Source: Coccinella septempunctata
Lineage: Eukaryota > Arthropoda > Insecta > Coleoptera > Coccinellidae
Assembly (NCBI RefSeq): GCF_907165205.1
Contig: NC_058190.1
Span: 41,962,116 to 42,026,115, forward strand
Direction of reading: 5' to 3'
Length of the DNA stretch: 64,000 bases
This document shows positions 12,140 to 23,560 of the stretch, piece by piece. The position numbers and the translations under genes were made by a program. Within the stretch, counting starts at the first letter, position 1. Each line of letters begins with the position of its first letter. The notes beneath the pieces were generated by a model. It worked only from the letters and a program-made list of their open reading frames with translations. It did no database searches and was not told the origin of the DNA.

Positions 12140-13545
12140 CTGCCAGTGTTCAGGTGTTCCCCGAAACAATTGAGTTATTGTCTCGGGTTGCTCTGGTTCT
12201 ATTGTAATTAAAAAAAAAACAGGTACATCAGTAAGCATGCAAGAATTACCCTAGTATTACTATCTTTTTTGAAAGGCCATGCAAAAATTGGGATTTAAGT
12301 ATCATTTGAAATTATTTCTCAAAATTGGAACCCTCTATATACCCCATTTATCTTATTCTCCAATCTCAGATCTTTTTCATGAACTGACGAAACTTAAACA
12401 TTTTGAACTAAGCATTTCAACAGTTTCCAAAAAAAATTATTTTAAGCATTCAAAAATGAAAAATAAAAATGGGTGTTTAAAATTTAAAGCGTTTCATTTC
12501 AATTGCACAAGTTGACAACATCGACTGAAATATTCCTTGATAATAAACGACAGCAAATACATTTTCTTGATGAGATAGGCAAAGATGGTTGTCTATGAAG
12601 TCTGCGACGAACGAGGAAGGTCGTAAAATTTTATGGGATTTTAATGGCCGGTTGCAGTTGAGGTTGAGACTCGCCAGTAAGTACCTACGCGCCTGTAAAT
12701 CAACAGCTGTTATTTTATAAACAAGCTGAACGGACATTGTTCTTTTTATTTTCTAGTAGGCGCTGTTGCCAAATCGTAAACTTGAAACCAAGCGATTTAA
12801 ATTTAAAAACCCAATTTTTGAAAAATGATTTTGAATAGTTTCCGCGGTGCATTTGAAAAAATCATGAATAAAACTCATAATTATTCAGTTAAAACTTGCA
12901 AATGCAGTGATAACCCAAATTGAGGAGAATTCCCCATTTCAACTGCTTCACTCAACTGCACATCCCAGCCCCAATTTGGAAAAATGGAATACATTTTCGA
13001 TATCTGGAATTTTCCGTCATCCTATACGGAGGTTCTATTTACGGCAGTCTATACCGTTGAAACGCTCACAAAACGTTGCAATTTGGAGATAGCTACCGTT
13101 CTACAAAGCCCTTTCAATTGATACGGTGCTCGTTCAATACTTGTCCAGCTTATCTCGCCGCGAAATCACCGTTTTCCTTACCCTTTTGTAATTTTGAGTG
13201 ATGGATGGTTACGCTGCCTTTTCTGGCTGCTTTCTCGGAAGCGAAATAAGCCGCGATAAGAGACGGTGGAATGACCCCTTTTTGTGACCGGATTCTCAGA
13301 CTTATAGTTCCGTCAATTTCAGAGTTTTAATTTGTCCGGAGAATGGAGATGGGATCATCGATGATTACGTTGATTTTCGGGGGAATTTAAGCATGGATAG
13401 AGTTGTGAAAGAGGGCTGGGTAATTACTGAAATACCAGCGAAAGGAATGCGGAAAATGATGAAATTTTCACAGGAAAGTACAATCGTTCTTCAGTATCCA
13501 AAATCTTACTTTATAAAATCAAAAGGTGAACAATCCCAAATATAC
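12140..13545. other. unassigned intergenic DNA
   Basis: No supported gene. The stretch near 12600-12740 and 13130-13400 is of higher complexity, but no frame looks like a protein family. Confidence 0.5.
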
Positions 13546-14085
13546 ACAGGCTGAGTCTTTGACTCGTACAAACAGTAGATTCTTGAGTTCAAAAGAAACA
13601 CTTTTTTCCTATACCATTTCTTTCGATTCGGCCCTGTCGATTTTAAGTTTTCATAATGAGCTGTGCCACCCCTGGAAAACCGAAATAACCTTCAGAATTA
13701 CCGCTAAATCTGTGACACTACACATCTGTGGATCTTTTACACAGAGTTGTAATCAGCATCAAATTACTCGAAAACGGCTCATTATACGAGAAAATATGAA
13801 GAATACTTTTATTTCACAAAACGTTCAAATAAACTGCTCCACAAGAGTTAGGGATATCGTATTCAATCGTTTTTAAAAGTATGTAATCTTCGAGAAAATC
13901 GATGTAAAATCATTCAAAACTCATTAACAACTTGAATCGATCCAATAAAAATCAGTATGAGATATTTCGTCAATCTGGTCGCCTTCTTTCTGAAGTTTGG
14001 TTTTTTGCATATGCTTCATGAATGTTCTTATTTTGAAATGAAGTCAGTTTATCAACGGCTTCGATTTGAAACGAGTTTTCTGGTA

Positions 14086-15152
14086 ATGCCAAGACGTAAA
14101 TTAATAAACGCTGAGGCTAATAGGGCTATCGGAATCCTACAGGGTGGCCTAACTCAGGTTGTTGTAGCGGAAAGGCTCCAAGTCAGCCAAAGTGTGATAT
14201 CTCGACTTTGGAATAGGTTCAGGGAGACAGGTTCCGTGTTGGACAGACCAAGGCTTGGTGGGCGACGAAAAACAACACCTGCTCAGGATCGTTTCATCAC
14301 CGTTTCGGCGAGAAGAAATCCTACATCTACGTGTAGAATGCTACGGAATACTCTTCAAAATGCAGATGGGGTCCAAGATTCCATCGAAACCATCAGACGA
14401 CGTTTGAGAGAGGTGAATCTAGGTACTAGACGTCCATTAAGAGGAGATCCATTAACATGTGACCATAAGCGTCAAAGACTGGAATGGGCAAGGCAACATA
14501 TCAATTAGAACGATCAATGGCGTAGTGTCCTTTTCACTGATGAATCCAGAAATGGACGATTTTCAGATTCTCGAAGAATAAGGGTATGAACAATCCCACG
14601 CATACCCCGTCGTTGCTTTGTCCAAGAAGTCCATCCATTCCGAGGGGGTAGTGTTATGGTATGTCCGGGATATGTTTCAACAGGCGCACATATCTACATC
14701 TACATATTTTTCCTGTGAATATGACTGCCTTACACTATAGGGAGCATGTCAATGACAATGTTGTGCCAAATTTTAACGCTGCTATTGGTGAAACTTTTCA
14801 ATTTCTAGACGATAACGCTAGACCGCACCACAGTATAGACCACCAGTTGGTGTCTATACTGTGACCGCACCGTGCAGCCATAGTTGAGAATGCGCGCGAG
14901 GAGCTTGGTATTCCACATTTACCAATACCTCCGCACTCACTAGATTTGAATTGCATAGAACATGCTTGGGATATGCTCCAAACAAGATTAGATAATCATC
15001 AACCTACCCCAGAATCCTTAAATGATCTGAGAGAGCTTCTGCCCCGTTTATTGAACCAAATTCCTCAAGAAACGTTCAACAACCTCGTGTGTAGTATGCA
15101 AAGAAGATGTCAAGCTGTTATTGATGCCAGTGGAGGCCATACATTGTATTGA
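14086..15152 (+). pseudogene. Tc1-like transposase, broken
   Basis: This encoded a Tc1/mariner DDE transposase of about 340 residues, acting on the N1 element ends. The first part (from MPRRKLINAEANRAIG) contains a helix-turn-helix with VSQSVISRLWNRF, a GRP-type linker (LGGRRKTTPAQDR) and a second HTH (ETIRRRLRE). The catalytic triad is still readable: FTDESR, DDNARPH and DLNCIEHAWD. The gene is interrupted by an in-frame TAG near 14506, further stops and frame breaks at about 14585-14735, and a 34-bp insertion right after DDNARPH. It ends with a normal stop after GGHTLY. Confidence 0.9.
14829..14862. mobile_element. 34-bp micro-insertion with 8-bp target duplication
   Basis: The insertion is almost wholly palindromic, ACAGTATAGACC... 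against ...GTGTCTATACTGT, and is flanked by two copies of GACCGCAC (14821-14828 and 14863-14870). Removing it with one repeat restores the expected transposase motif DDNARPHRA in frame, so the empty site is known. It looks like a transposon reduced to its two terminal inverted repeats; the 8-bp duplication suggests the hAT superfamily. Confidence 0.75.
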
Positions 15153-15630
15153 TAGTCCTAAAATGCTTGAATTCTCTGGGAATAAAATTTCGTTATTTTA
15201 CTCGATTTTTCTTAACCACCCTGTATACGCTGCAGACCTACAGGCTAAAATTAATTTGCAACTTGAAACCATATTAATATGAATTTTCATCACAAAAATC
15301 TTATTTCAACTATATTTTTTTGCAATTTAGACAGTATCCCTAACTCATATGAAGCAGAATTCATAAGATAGCGTCCAACTAACTAAGTTGGATTCCTTGA
15401 ATTTTTGGTATTTTTATGGTACGTTATGGTTATAATGAGAAAAGATGTGCGTGATATCTTGTGTTAAGAAGATAAATCAAAAAATCACATTTTTTTATGG
15501 TTGTTCAACAGCTTGTATTTCTTAAACCGAGCCGATTCGGAAAAAATGGTAAAGGAAAAAAGTGTTTATTTTGACCTAAAAAATCTACTATTGAAATACA
15601 TATTTGTACGAGTAAAAGACTCACTTTGTA

Positions 15631-16881
15631 TAGTGTCTGTCTCTAACACTCTTGTTGTTGTAAATATACTTGGATGGATCGATTAGTATTTCAAATTGAG
15701 CTTTTTGATGCAAGAAAATGTTATACACTTATACAGCATTTCAATATCATTTCTGACGAATAAATTCTTTCATATTTCGAATGTATTCAAATCACATCAA
15801 TTTCCATATCTTCGTGAGTGATTCCGTAAGGATACTTTCTCATATTCCTGCAGGTTTGAGGAATAAAATAAGGCAGCTTAGGAATTTCCGAAGGAATTCG
15901 CCTGTATATGGCTCGTTTTCACGAGAAGTGGATCCAAAAAGAAGAGTGAAATAAATTCTTTTCAAGGAGATGAGTGGCAATGAATTTTTATTATGGCGTG
16001 AAAGGAAATAGAACGTACGCTGAGAGGTTCCCATTCTCATTCGTTGTGGATGGTTATACACCAAAAAATCCTGTATTTTCTGTTGCTGCTTGGAATACTC
16101 ATGTTTTATATTGCTTCAGTTTTCGTCCCATAATATGTGTGTTGAGGTTGAGTGTGGCATAGCACGTGCTATTGTTTAATATGACTGCTTGGTGGTGATT
16201 TATTGTACTTTCCTGATGGTAGAACAAGGGCGGATGTGAATTTTAATGAATTGATATTTCCTTCATCGAGCTTCGAATAAACACACACCATCATAATTTT
16301 TGTAAATGCTAATGTTTCTTTCCCCCAAAAAGAATAAATTAAAATCTGGTTTCTGACCAAGTTTTTACGGTTAGTAGTACTTTTTTTTAATTTAATTATA
16401 ATATACTATTTCATATTTTATAATCATCATTGTTCAGGCTTTCGTACAAAATCCAAATGGAAAACTCACTACTGTTTTTTTAGTTCCCATTTATCTTTTG
16501 AAATTGAATTGGTACGGCTGTTTCGGTGAATGGAACCAAGATTAATGGAATTTGATGGCCTGGACTGGATTTAATGGATGTGGACGATGTGTATTTCCAG
16601 CGAGCATTGCGTGAAATTTGTCCAGATCTAGTCTCTCTATCTCTCGACGGCAATTCCAAAATGTTAGTGCTATCATGCTTTTAACAGTTTTTGGCTTTTT
16701 TATTTAGGGTTATATGAAAAATGAGGTTTATGTCGATGGTATGTTCAGTCATTTGATTTCAAGAATCAAAAAAGAAGGTTCATGCTGTGATCGACCTACC
16801 ATAGAAAATAAAATATAATGGAAAATTTTATAACAAAAAGCACTGTTCTGCAAAGAGGCAACATCCTATCCTCAATGATAT
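15631..16881. other. unassigned intergenic DNA
   Basis: No gene or recognisable repeat was found. Several frames of about 60-75 codons occur on both strands but have low-complexity, AT-biased composition. Confidence 0.5.
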
Positions 16882-17384
16882 GGGGAGTCCGGGAGAGTTG
16901 AACCCCTTTTCACTCTGTTAATGGTAGCAACTAATTTTTTCCGTGAAGATATCATGCCAAATAGGTAACGATAGATAATAGTAGAGTGATGGTGAGATGA
17001 ACAGCAATTCTTTTTTTAGGAACCTAAAATTGGCACGTGTCTCCCTAACCCATGGGAGAGTTGAACAGGGGGTGAGAGAGACTTGACCATAAGTTTATTT
17101 ATCAGTAAACACATTTAAAGAAAATACTTTTCAATGACCAACGATTGGCTATGTCTAGGTTTTCATCATCAGATGGATCAGCCGTATCAGCGTATGAAAT
17201 ACATATTTTCTATTTCAGAGTCACTCTCACTTATTTCCGAGATGTTTTTTACTTTTTGGAATCTTTGTATATTTTTTTATATTATTCAATTTTCTTTTTT
17301 TGAAGCAAACTATTATTTAAGCTCATTGCGGGAAACTTGGACCACTGATTATGTATCCCGACCATAGCATGGGTCAAGTCTCCC
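16882..17384. mobile_element. B-family MITE, truncated copy B1
   Basis: The left end GGGGAGTCCGGGAGAGTTGA matches the right end of the full copy B2 (34565-35420) in inverted orientation. The internal sequence follows B2 for about 500 bases, including the block for TTTCAGAGTCACTC near 17214. The copy ends at CAAGTCTCCCCC, where it joins P3. It is non-coding; the open frame at 17134-17367 is not intact in B2. Confidence 0.75.
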
Positions 17385-18105
17385 CCTTGAGGTAGAGGAA
17401 CACTTTTTTCCTTCACTATTTTTCCGAATCGGATCGGTTTGAGAGATACAATCTCTTGAAAAACCATAAAAAATGTTACATATTTTTAGGTTTGTCTCTC
17501 GAAGGTTTTATCGAATGAAATGAATTTCGGAATATAGGTAGTTTTTCATTTATTCGATCAATTTTTTTCGTACACAAGATATCACCCACGTGTTCCATTT
17601 ATCTCATTATGGCTATCACGTATCATAAAAACTAAAAATTCACAGAATCCAACTCTTAAAACTAAGTTGGACTATCTAATGAATATTTGAACGGAGATTT
17701 GAACCTTTTGTTAAATAAAAGTATTCTTCATATTTTAGAAAGAATCTACTGTTAAAATATTTGTTCGCGTCAAAAACTCACCATTCATCTCTATCTACCA
17801 TCAAAATTGAAACTGCATTTAATTTAAGAAGTACAGACATTTCCATCGAGAAAATGAAGAAAAATAAAAAATATCTATGAAGTTCGAAAAATTTTACACT
17901 TTTCAAAAGAGCCACAGATGTGTAGTGTCACAGATTTAGCTAGTTATTCTGAAGGTAATTTCGTTTTTCCAGGGGTTATGAAAACTTAAAACGGCTATAT
18001 CCTTTTATTATGGCTGAATCGGAAAAGATGGTATAGGGAAAAGTGTGTCTTTCGACCTCACAAATCTACTGTTAAAATATTTGTATGAGTCAAAGAACCT
18101 GTAGA
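17385..18105. mobile_element. P-family element (P3), rearranged
   Basis: It contains P blocks in order but lacks its outer left end, where B1 abuts. At 17785-17880 a foreign block of roughly 80-100 bases (TTCCATCGAGAAAATGAAG) interrupts it. The same block lies immediately outside the right end of P6 at 48420-48500. After it, P sequence resumes and ends near 18105 with a degenerate terminus. No coding capacity. Confidence 0.7.
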
Positions 18106-18422
18106 GGATATCAAAGACCACCGGCTCGTGTTTTACATAAACACAGAAAGTTTTTAAAGTGCATTCGTCTTGGTATGTTTATTGCAGTAAAATGAAGAAT
18201 TTCTGCCATCAATCGTTGTGATAATATTTTCGATGAAAACAATTTATTTTCTCGTGCTTCTGAAATGTTTTATGGGAAATATTTAAGTAGGAAAAAGTGA
18301 TATGAATTGATTTCAAAGTTTTCAAATTCAGAAGCAAAACTCCTGTATTGTCCAAAATATTCACAAGACTGCGAGACCACTGCTAGACTACAGCGAGAAA
18401 AGTCTCGTCCCGATGAAATATA

Positions 18423-19194
18423 CATGGTGTCCCAAAACTAGTGAATCAAACGTCACACCACGATAGGGTAGACCAAATCGAATGACACCAACATTAGTTC
18501 AACGAAAATGTACCATTTTCAAAATAAGAATATATTATATACAGGGGTCGGCATAAGTCAGGCAACGCTCTCGAAATTTCGACATATGTCCGGCAACGCT
18601 CATAAGTCTGGCAACGCTGTCGAAAAAAATCTGAGAACTTACAATAACCCTTTTTCGAATACCTTTTGTATTATTTTTTAATAAATATATTTTGACGCTG
18701 CATTTATTTATCTTAATGCAAATTGGTTGCCTGACTTATGCTGACCCCTGTATATAAGAATTTTATTAAAATACCTAAAGTTGCCGATTTTCGAACTATT
18801 TTTCTTAATCACAGGGCCAGTTTGTGGAAAATAATATCGATTTTAAATTATGTTGAACAAAGATTATTGTTTTATCTCCCCTAAATGAAATTATTTTAAG
18901 TAGTTAATCGATAACCTAAGTAAATGTAAATTGAAACAATTGTTTTTTCTACATGATTTTTATTACTCAGAATAAACCCTCTCTATAGGGGTGATAATAT
19001 GGGAGAAAAACGCTATCCTTAATCACAAATTGGCCTTGTGATCGAAGAAATGGTTCGAAAATCGGCACCTTTAGGTTAGGTTCCTTCAGAAACGGTACAT
19101 TTTCGCTCAACTAATGTTGGTGTCATTCGATATCTAGTATTTGATCTACTCTATCGTGGTGTAACGTTTCATTCACTAGTTTTGGAATACCCTG
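18423..19194. mobile_element. foldback element F3 with nested MITE
   Basis: It starts CATGGTGTCCCAAAACTAG and ends with the mirror of CAGGGTATTCCAAAACTAG, flanked by TATA on both sides. Inverted arms of more than 200 bases are visible, for example TTGCCGATTTTCGAAC near 18780 and its mirror near 19054. The 209-bp S element is inserted in the left arm. The element is non-coding. Confidence 0.8.
18542..18750. mobile_element. MITE S (209 bp)
   Basis: Terminal inverted repeats of about 26 bases: CAGGGGTCGGCATAAGTCAG at the left, mirrored CAGGGGTCAGCATAAGTCAG at the right, flanked by TATA. The left side carries three closely spaced copies of a GTCNGGCAACGCT motif, near 18559, 18588 and 18606. Such subterminal repeats are often transposase binding sites. 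No protein is encoded. Confidence 0.85.
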
Positions 19195-19196
19195 TA

Positions 19197-19947
19197 TATC
19201 TCAACTCGAAAAAGGGACGAGACGATATCTTCTGTTAGAATAAGAAGACTCACCCTGTATGATTAGGGTATCTGAATGGCGCCTTCCTTGAGTCCCGTTA
19301 TTTTCCTAGTCATTTTTCTCCAACACTCGGAGTAGAAACCTTGGTGGATGATACTGAAGCGATAAGATTAGATGAATTGCAACCGTCACAAGAATTTGGT
19401 GCCGGATATTTATGAATATTAAAGGAATAAAAATATTGAACGTATCCACGTCACAGTGAAAGCGTGCGTAACACGAACAGAGAGGTCGAATGGACAGCAC
19501 GCAACCAAGGTTACCACTATGTCGCCCCTTGACTTCGACTTTTATTGACTAATTCAACCAAAGCAGCACAATGTTTGGGCCATTCCGCCGGCAAATGAAT
19601 TGATAAGGCTGGGATATATTTATTCGAAAAGCGATTCGGAAATGACGGGGCAGGGGTTGGATACGGGAATGTTGCCAATGTTCTGAGGTGAACGTATCCA
19701 ATAATAGAACAATTTTCCTTGGAATTCTATTTAAATGGTCACGAAGAAATCGCCACATTCTGCTGAGAATGCAGGATTACTTCTTGTTGGAATGTTTGAA
19801 TGGGTGACATTAGCAAGACTTAGGATGAGCTTCGGTGATTCTTGGTAAACAAGGACTTTACCATTTTTGGATCAACAGTGACATTTTTCAATGTCAGGCT
19901 ATCCCAAATTGCTTGATTTTGCATGTTTCTGGTACTTCTAGACTTTA
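19197..19947. other. unassigned DNA
   Basis: No gene. A solo CTCACCCTGTA end near 19246 resembles the mirrored terminus of the P elements. The rest is unrecognised. Confidence 0.45.
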
Positions 19948-20800
19948 CAGGGTATTTTCAATGGTGAGGTTTTTTTGACAGAAGGTAGAACTCATCAAAA
20001 AAAGTCGTTCAACCAAAAATTGTCTATATTGTCTATGAATGAGATGCAACCCCTAGAAGTTCGACAGAATTTCATTGAATTTCAAGTACGGGACTGGGAA
20101 AGGTGACTCCGGCACCGCAAAAACGAAGCAAAACATAAATATACAATGAATGGTTCAGTAGCAAGTTCATCGGATTAGATGAATCAGGTCACTTTTAGAG
20201 AATCATTATTGTTGTATCGTGCAATTGAGAGTGAAAAAAAAATGTAGAAAATCGAGGCAGTTTATAGAAAGTGCTTATGTTAGTTATGTTGAAAAATGAT
20301 GTTTCTCAATTTCATTCCATTTTTACGACGATTGTTGGAATGTTCGAACAAAGAGATTGTGATGCCCATTGTGAAAAATTTCGCGAATAATTTAGACGAA
20401 TTTTACTGATGAGATTTTGTAGGATTATTCTATTTTCCACACTTGTATCCTAAGTCTTTTCTGTCAGTTGGTATCTAAAGGAGCCATTTCATAAAATCGT
20501 GTAAGTTACTAAAAAATGATGAGAAAAATTAGGCAATCCCAAGTTTCCATTTTCATTACCACTTAAATATCGAACGAGCCAATGTACTAAACGAAACCAC
20601 ATGGTCCAATCAGTTTTTCCCACTGCTTTGCGATAATTCAGCTAACAAACGGTCTAGGATCTATTTCAGTAATCATTTTAATTTTTTTTTTCAACTTTGT
20701 CATTCTGAAAGTTTTGTATAGGTTATTTTTGGTGAAATGCTTCATTTTGATCAGTTCTACCTTCTGTCGAAAAAAAAACCTCAGCTTCAAATACACCCTG
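19948..20800. mobile_element. TA-flanked inverted-repeat element F4
   Basis: The left end CAGGGTATTTTCAATGGTG and the right end (mirror of CAGGGTGTATTTGAAGCTG) are followed inward by matching GACAGAAGGTAGAACT blocks, giving inverted repeats of about 55 bases. Both flanks are TA. The interior is not obviously palindromic, unlike F2 or F8, and contains no long frame. Confidence 0.7.
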
Positions 20801-20802
20801 TA

Positions 20803-21429
20803 TAGATAAAAACTGTATAAGAGGAGTCCTGGGATCGATTTTCTGGAAAAATTCATATAGTGGAAACCGCCTCAAGATATCTTCATTTGTTTTAAAGATA
20901 TAACCAAATATGATATTTTGTCGATGTCGAAAGTGTGTCATAACTTTTTTTTTTAAATATCTGAAAACGATAAAAACTATCATGTTCAGAAAGTAAAGAG
21001 AATAGGGTTGCTTAGTAGAGAAAGACATTGAGTTGAAATATGTCGAGGTCATGTCTATGTTGGCATTACGTGCAATGAAAATTCGAATATAATATATGGC
21101 TGCGGCTCATAGCCACCGTGTCTGGCAGAATGTGTAATATTCAAGCAAATTTTACACCATTTCCATCGAACTGCCTATTATCAGTAAAACGACCTATGCA
21201 ACTAACGTTTATCGTACAGCTGAATAAAAGGTCCTAGAGTAAAGCGTACGAATTGCAAATACTTCGTTAAGTGAAGCATCAAAATTTCCCACACACTTTA
21301 TCTGATGAGAACTCATAGTTGATGTGAAAATTTCAGCCCATAATGTTCTCCATGCAAGACTATAAATTTTTATTGTTGTACACTCTCTAAAAATCCTTCC
21401 TTTAAGGCTCCAGACTCAGCTACATTCCT
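20803..21429. other. unassigned DNA
   Basis: No gene was found. The minus-strand frame at 20723-21052 overlaps the end of F4 and is not considered real. Confidence 0.45.
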
Positions 21430-21886
21430 GAAAAGCTGTTCCTTTAAGCATTCCATTCATTTTCCCTTCTTTTCAATAATGGGCATAGTGGTTTTCATTT
21501 ATCCTTCTTTTCTGTTAGAATTTCATTTTCCCTTTCAATTTAATTCACAATCATTCTCGCCATCCACAATATTGCTGCTGAATATGTTTCCTCGAGAGTT
21601 CTTATCTTTTTCAGAATCTCTTTTGCCACATTTTCTTCTGACCAATCTATTTCCATTATATCAAAGCTTTTTCTCTACCTCTCCAATTTTCTGTTCAGTT
21701 CTTCCAGAGATTCTTCGATACATTTTTTACTCTCATCCAGACATTTTTTACACGTCCATTTTGATTTTTTATTTCCAATATCTTCTTTTTTAATATTTAT
21801 GTATTCAAGATGTGCCACCCCAGTATACATTTTCCACTGCACTGGTCCCTGTATCCACTTTTCCGAATGCCTTTGAAGCACACTGT
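21430..21886 (-). pseudogene. LINE ORF1-like remnant, copy 1
   Basis: A diverged copy of this roughly 400-base unit lies at 22275-22640. Read on the minus strand, the better-preserved part (21675-21899) has W-x-x-GPVQWKMYTGVAHLE, then WTCKKCLDESKKC and a charged helix. The spaced Cys/His/Trp pattern ending WTCKKC resembles the PHD-type finger found in ORF1 of several insect non-LTR retrotransposons. The match is by eye and the frame is broken, so the call is tentative. Confidence 0.35.
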
Positions 21887-21887
21887 A

Positions 21888-22267
21888 CAAGATGAGCAAA
21901 ATTGGTGATACTTGAACTACAACTTTTTAACCCAAAGAAATAGAAGAAAATTACGTTCGCCTTTTTTCGAGAAACTTACAATTATAGTACGCCACTGGAT
22001 TCCTATCAAAAAAGTGCCTCAACAATGTTTTCATTTCAACATCTTAGCACAAACAGAAAAAACGAAAATAATGACCCAAGTTGAAATCGCCCAAATTTCA
22101 ATTTTGGCCTAAAACTCGAAAACAAAAGAAGTTAGTGGAATGCAGTTGATGGCATTATGAGTTTCTCGAAAAAGGACAAACGTAATGTGCCTTTCATTTT
22201 CCTCTATCTCGTTAGGTTAAAAAGTTGTATCTATATAGTTCAGGTATCACCAATTTTGCCCACCCTG
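21888..22267. mobile_element. foldback element F5
   Basis: It begins CAAGATGAGCAAAATTGGTG and ends with the mirror of CAGGGTGGGCAAAATTGGTG. Both flanks are TA. The arms continue inward (TTTTTCGAGAAACT near 21963 and its mirror near 22160). It was inserted next to the ORF1-like remnant, separating the two repeat units. The small plus-strand open frame is an arm. Confidence 0.8.
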
Positions 22268-22274
22268 TACACTG

Positions 22275-22640
22275 TTTAAAAAATCCTTTTCTTTTCAATA
22301 ATTTTCCCAGCTTTTCAGTTTAATCCACAACCAATTCTTGTCAACCTCAATATTGCTGCTGAATATGACTTCTTCTTCGAAGGGTCTCTCATCTTCGCTC
22401 TTCTCTCACATTTTCTTCTGACCAATTTATTTTCATTTTATCCGAGCTTTTTCTCTTTCTCTCCTATTTTTCAGTCAGTTTTTCGAAGATTCTTCGATAG
22501 ATTCCTCATTCCTTTCCATTATTCTCTTTTTAAATGCTTGTGCATTCAAGATGTGTCACACCAGTGTGCATTTTCCACTAAACTGGTCCCTGTATCCTCT
22601 TTTTTAAAAATGTCTTTGAAGCACATAGTACATTCATCTT
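22275..22640 (-). pseudogene. LINE ORF1-like remnant, copy 2
   Basis: A diverged duplicate of 21430-21886; both contain ATATTGCTGCTGAATATG and CACATTTTCTTCTGACCAAT in the same order. This copy has more stops. It has the same orientation as copy 1, so the pair is a direct duplication interrupted by F5. Confidence 0.35.
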
Positions 22641-23560
22641 CGCTTCTTTACTTATATGTTAAAATATATAAGTGAAAATCAGTTTTCAGTTTGATTATGG
22701 ACTATCATCAAGTAGGCATCGGCCACATCAATATATCAAATTCCAATGAGAAGTGCTTCTTTTATGCTCGTGGTGGTTGTTTTTGATCAGCCATAAGTAA
22801 TATTTCCAATCAATCCGGTCATGTAATGAGTCAACTTCAACCTAACGAATTTCGACGAGAACCTAATTGAGAATATCCAAGTCCTGTGAGCTCAAAGAAA
22901 GAGATAATTCCTCGGAAAACGGATTACGGAACTCATGGATTCTCGCAGAGTGAGAAACTTCGTTATGTCAACGAGGGGCATGACGCCGACGTTGAGTCGT
23001 CTATCTATACGTGGGAATTGTTAGCTCTACTTCTGAGACTTGGACGCTCGTAGGTGCCAAAACGTCTGTGGAAGTGAATAAACTGGGAGAGTATACCGAT
23101 AATTCTATTTGCCGGTATGAAAGAGAACGAGTTTTTGCCCCGGGCAGAACTTTGGGGCGCGCGGTATGGCATACGGGGTCGTTCTGGGAAACTGCCTTCG
23201 TTTTTGCCGACGAACGAATTGTGTTTTACAAGTTTGATGATTATCGGTCTGGGTATGTGTGATGCGATCCATGGAAAACAGGCTGGAACGAATGTTTTTG
23301 CGTTCGAACACTAAATGCAAAATAGTAGGGAACAAGCTTAGGAAATTTACTATTTGTTTATCGTACCTTTTATTCATGTACTGATTACGATGATAGTTTT
23401 TGTCTGTGACCAATATTACTGATGCAAATTTAGCGGAATGCCAAAGCTAAGTGATCTCTAGGTATTCATGAGGAACCAGAAACTCTGAATTGCTGTCAAA
23501 AATTGAGAACTAAGGAAAAGCGTTTTACGGGATCCCAAAGAAAACCTAATATTTTATATG
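22641..23560. other. unassigned DNA, relatively GC-rich near 22980-23270
   Basis: No gene can be supported. Overlapping open frames at 23011-23413 on both strands have no family features, start context or splice signals. Confidence 0.45.

Larger units (their letters stand above)
13834..15357 (+). mobile_element. Tc1-like transposon N1, nested in P2
   Basis: The ends are inverted repeats: CTGCTCCACAAGAGTTAGGG at the left and the mirror of CTGCTTCATATGAGTTAGGG at the right. The left flank is TA (plus AA); the right flank is AA where TA is expected, consistent with a mutated TA duplication. It carries one transposase gene, now broken. Length is about 1.5 kb, normal for Tc1-like elements. Confidence 0.85.
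13546..15628. mobile_element. P-family element (P2), split by a Tc1-like insertion
   Basis: The left half (13546-13833) runs from a CAGGCTGAGTCTTTGACTCG end to the conserved run ACAAAACGTTCAAAT. The right half (15358-15628) resumes at ATTCATAAGATAGCGTCCAAC and ends CTCACTTTG followed by TA. In P1, P4 and P5 these two blocks are adjacent, so the intervening 1.5 kb is a later insertion. Confidence 0.85.

Noticed and set aside
21303..21340. CTGATGA followed by GAAA, possible hammerhead
   Set aside because: The intervening sequence does not form a stem II and no cleavage triplet arrangement is seen.
23011..23413. Open frames of 65-102 codons on both strands
   Set aside because: Mutually overlapping frames in a GC-richer stretch, with no recognisable domain or signal.
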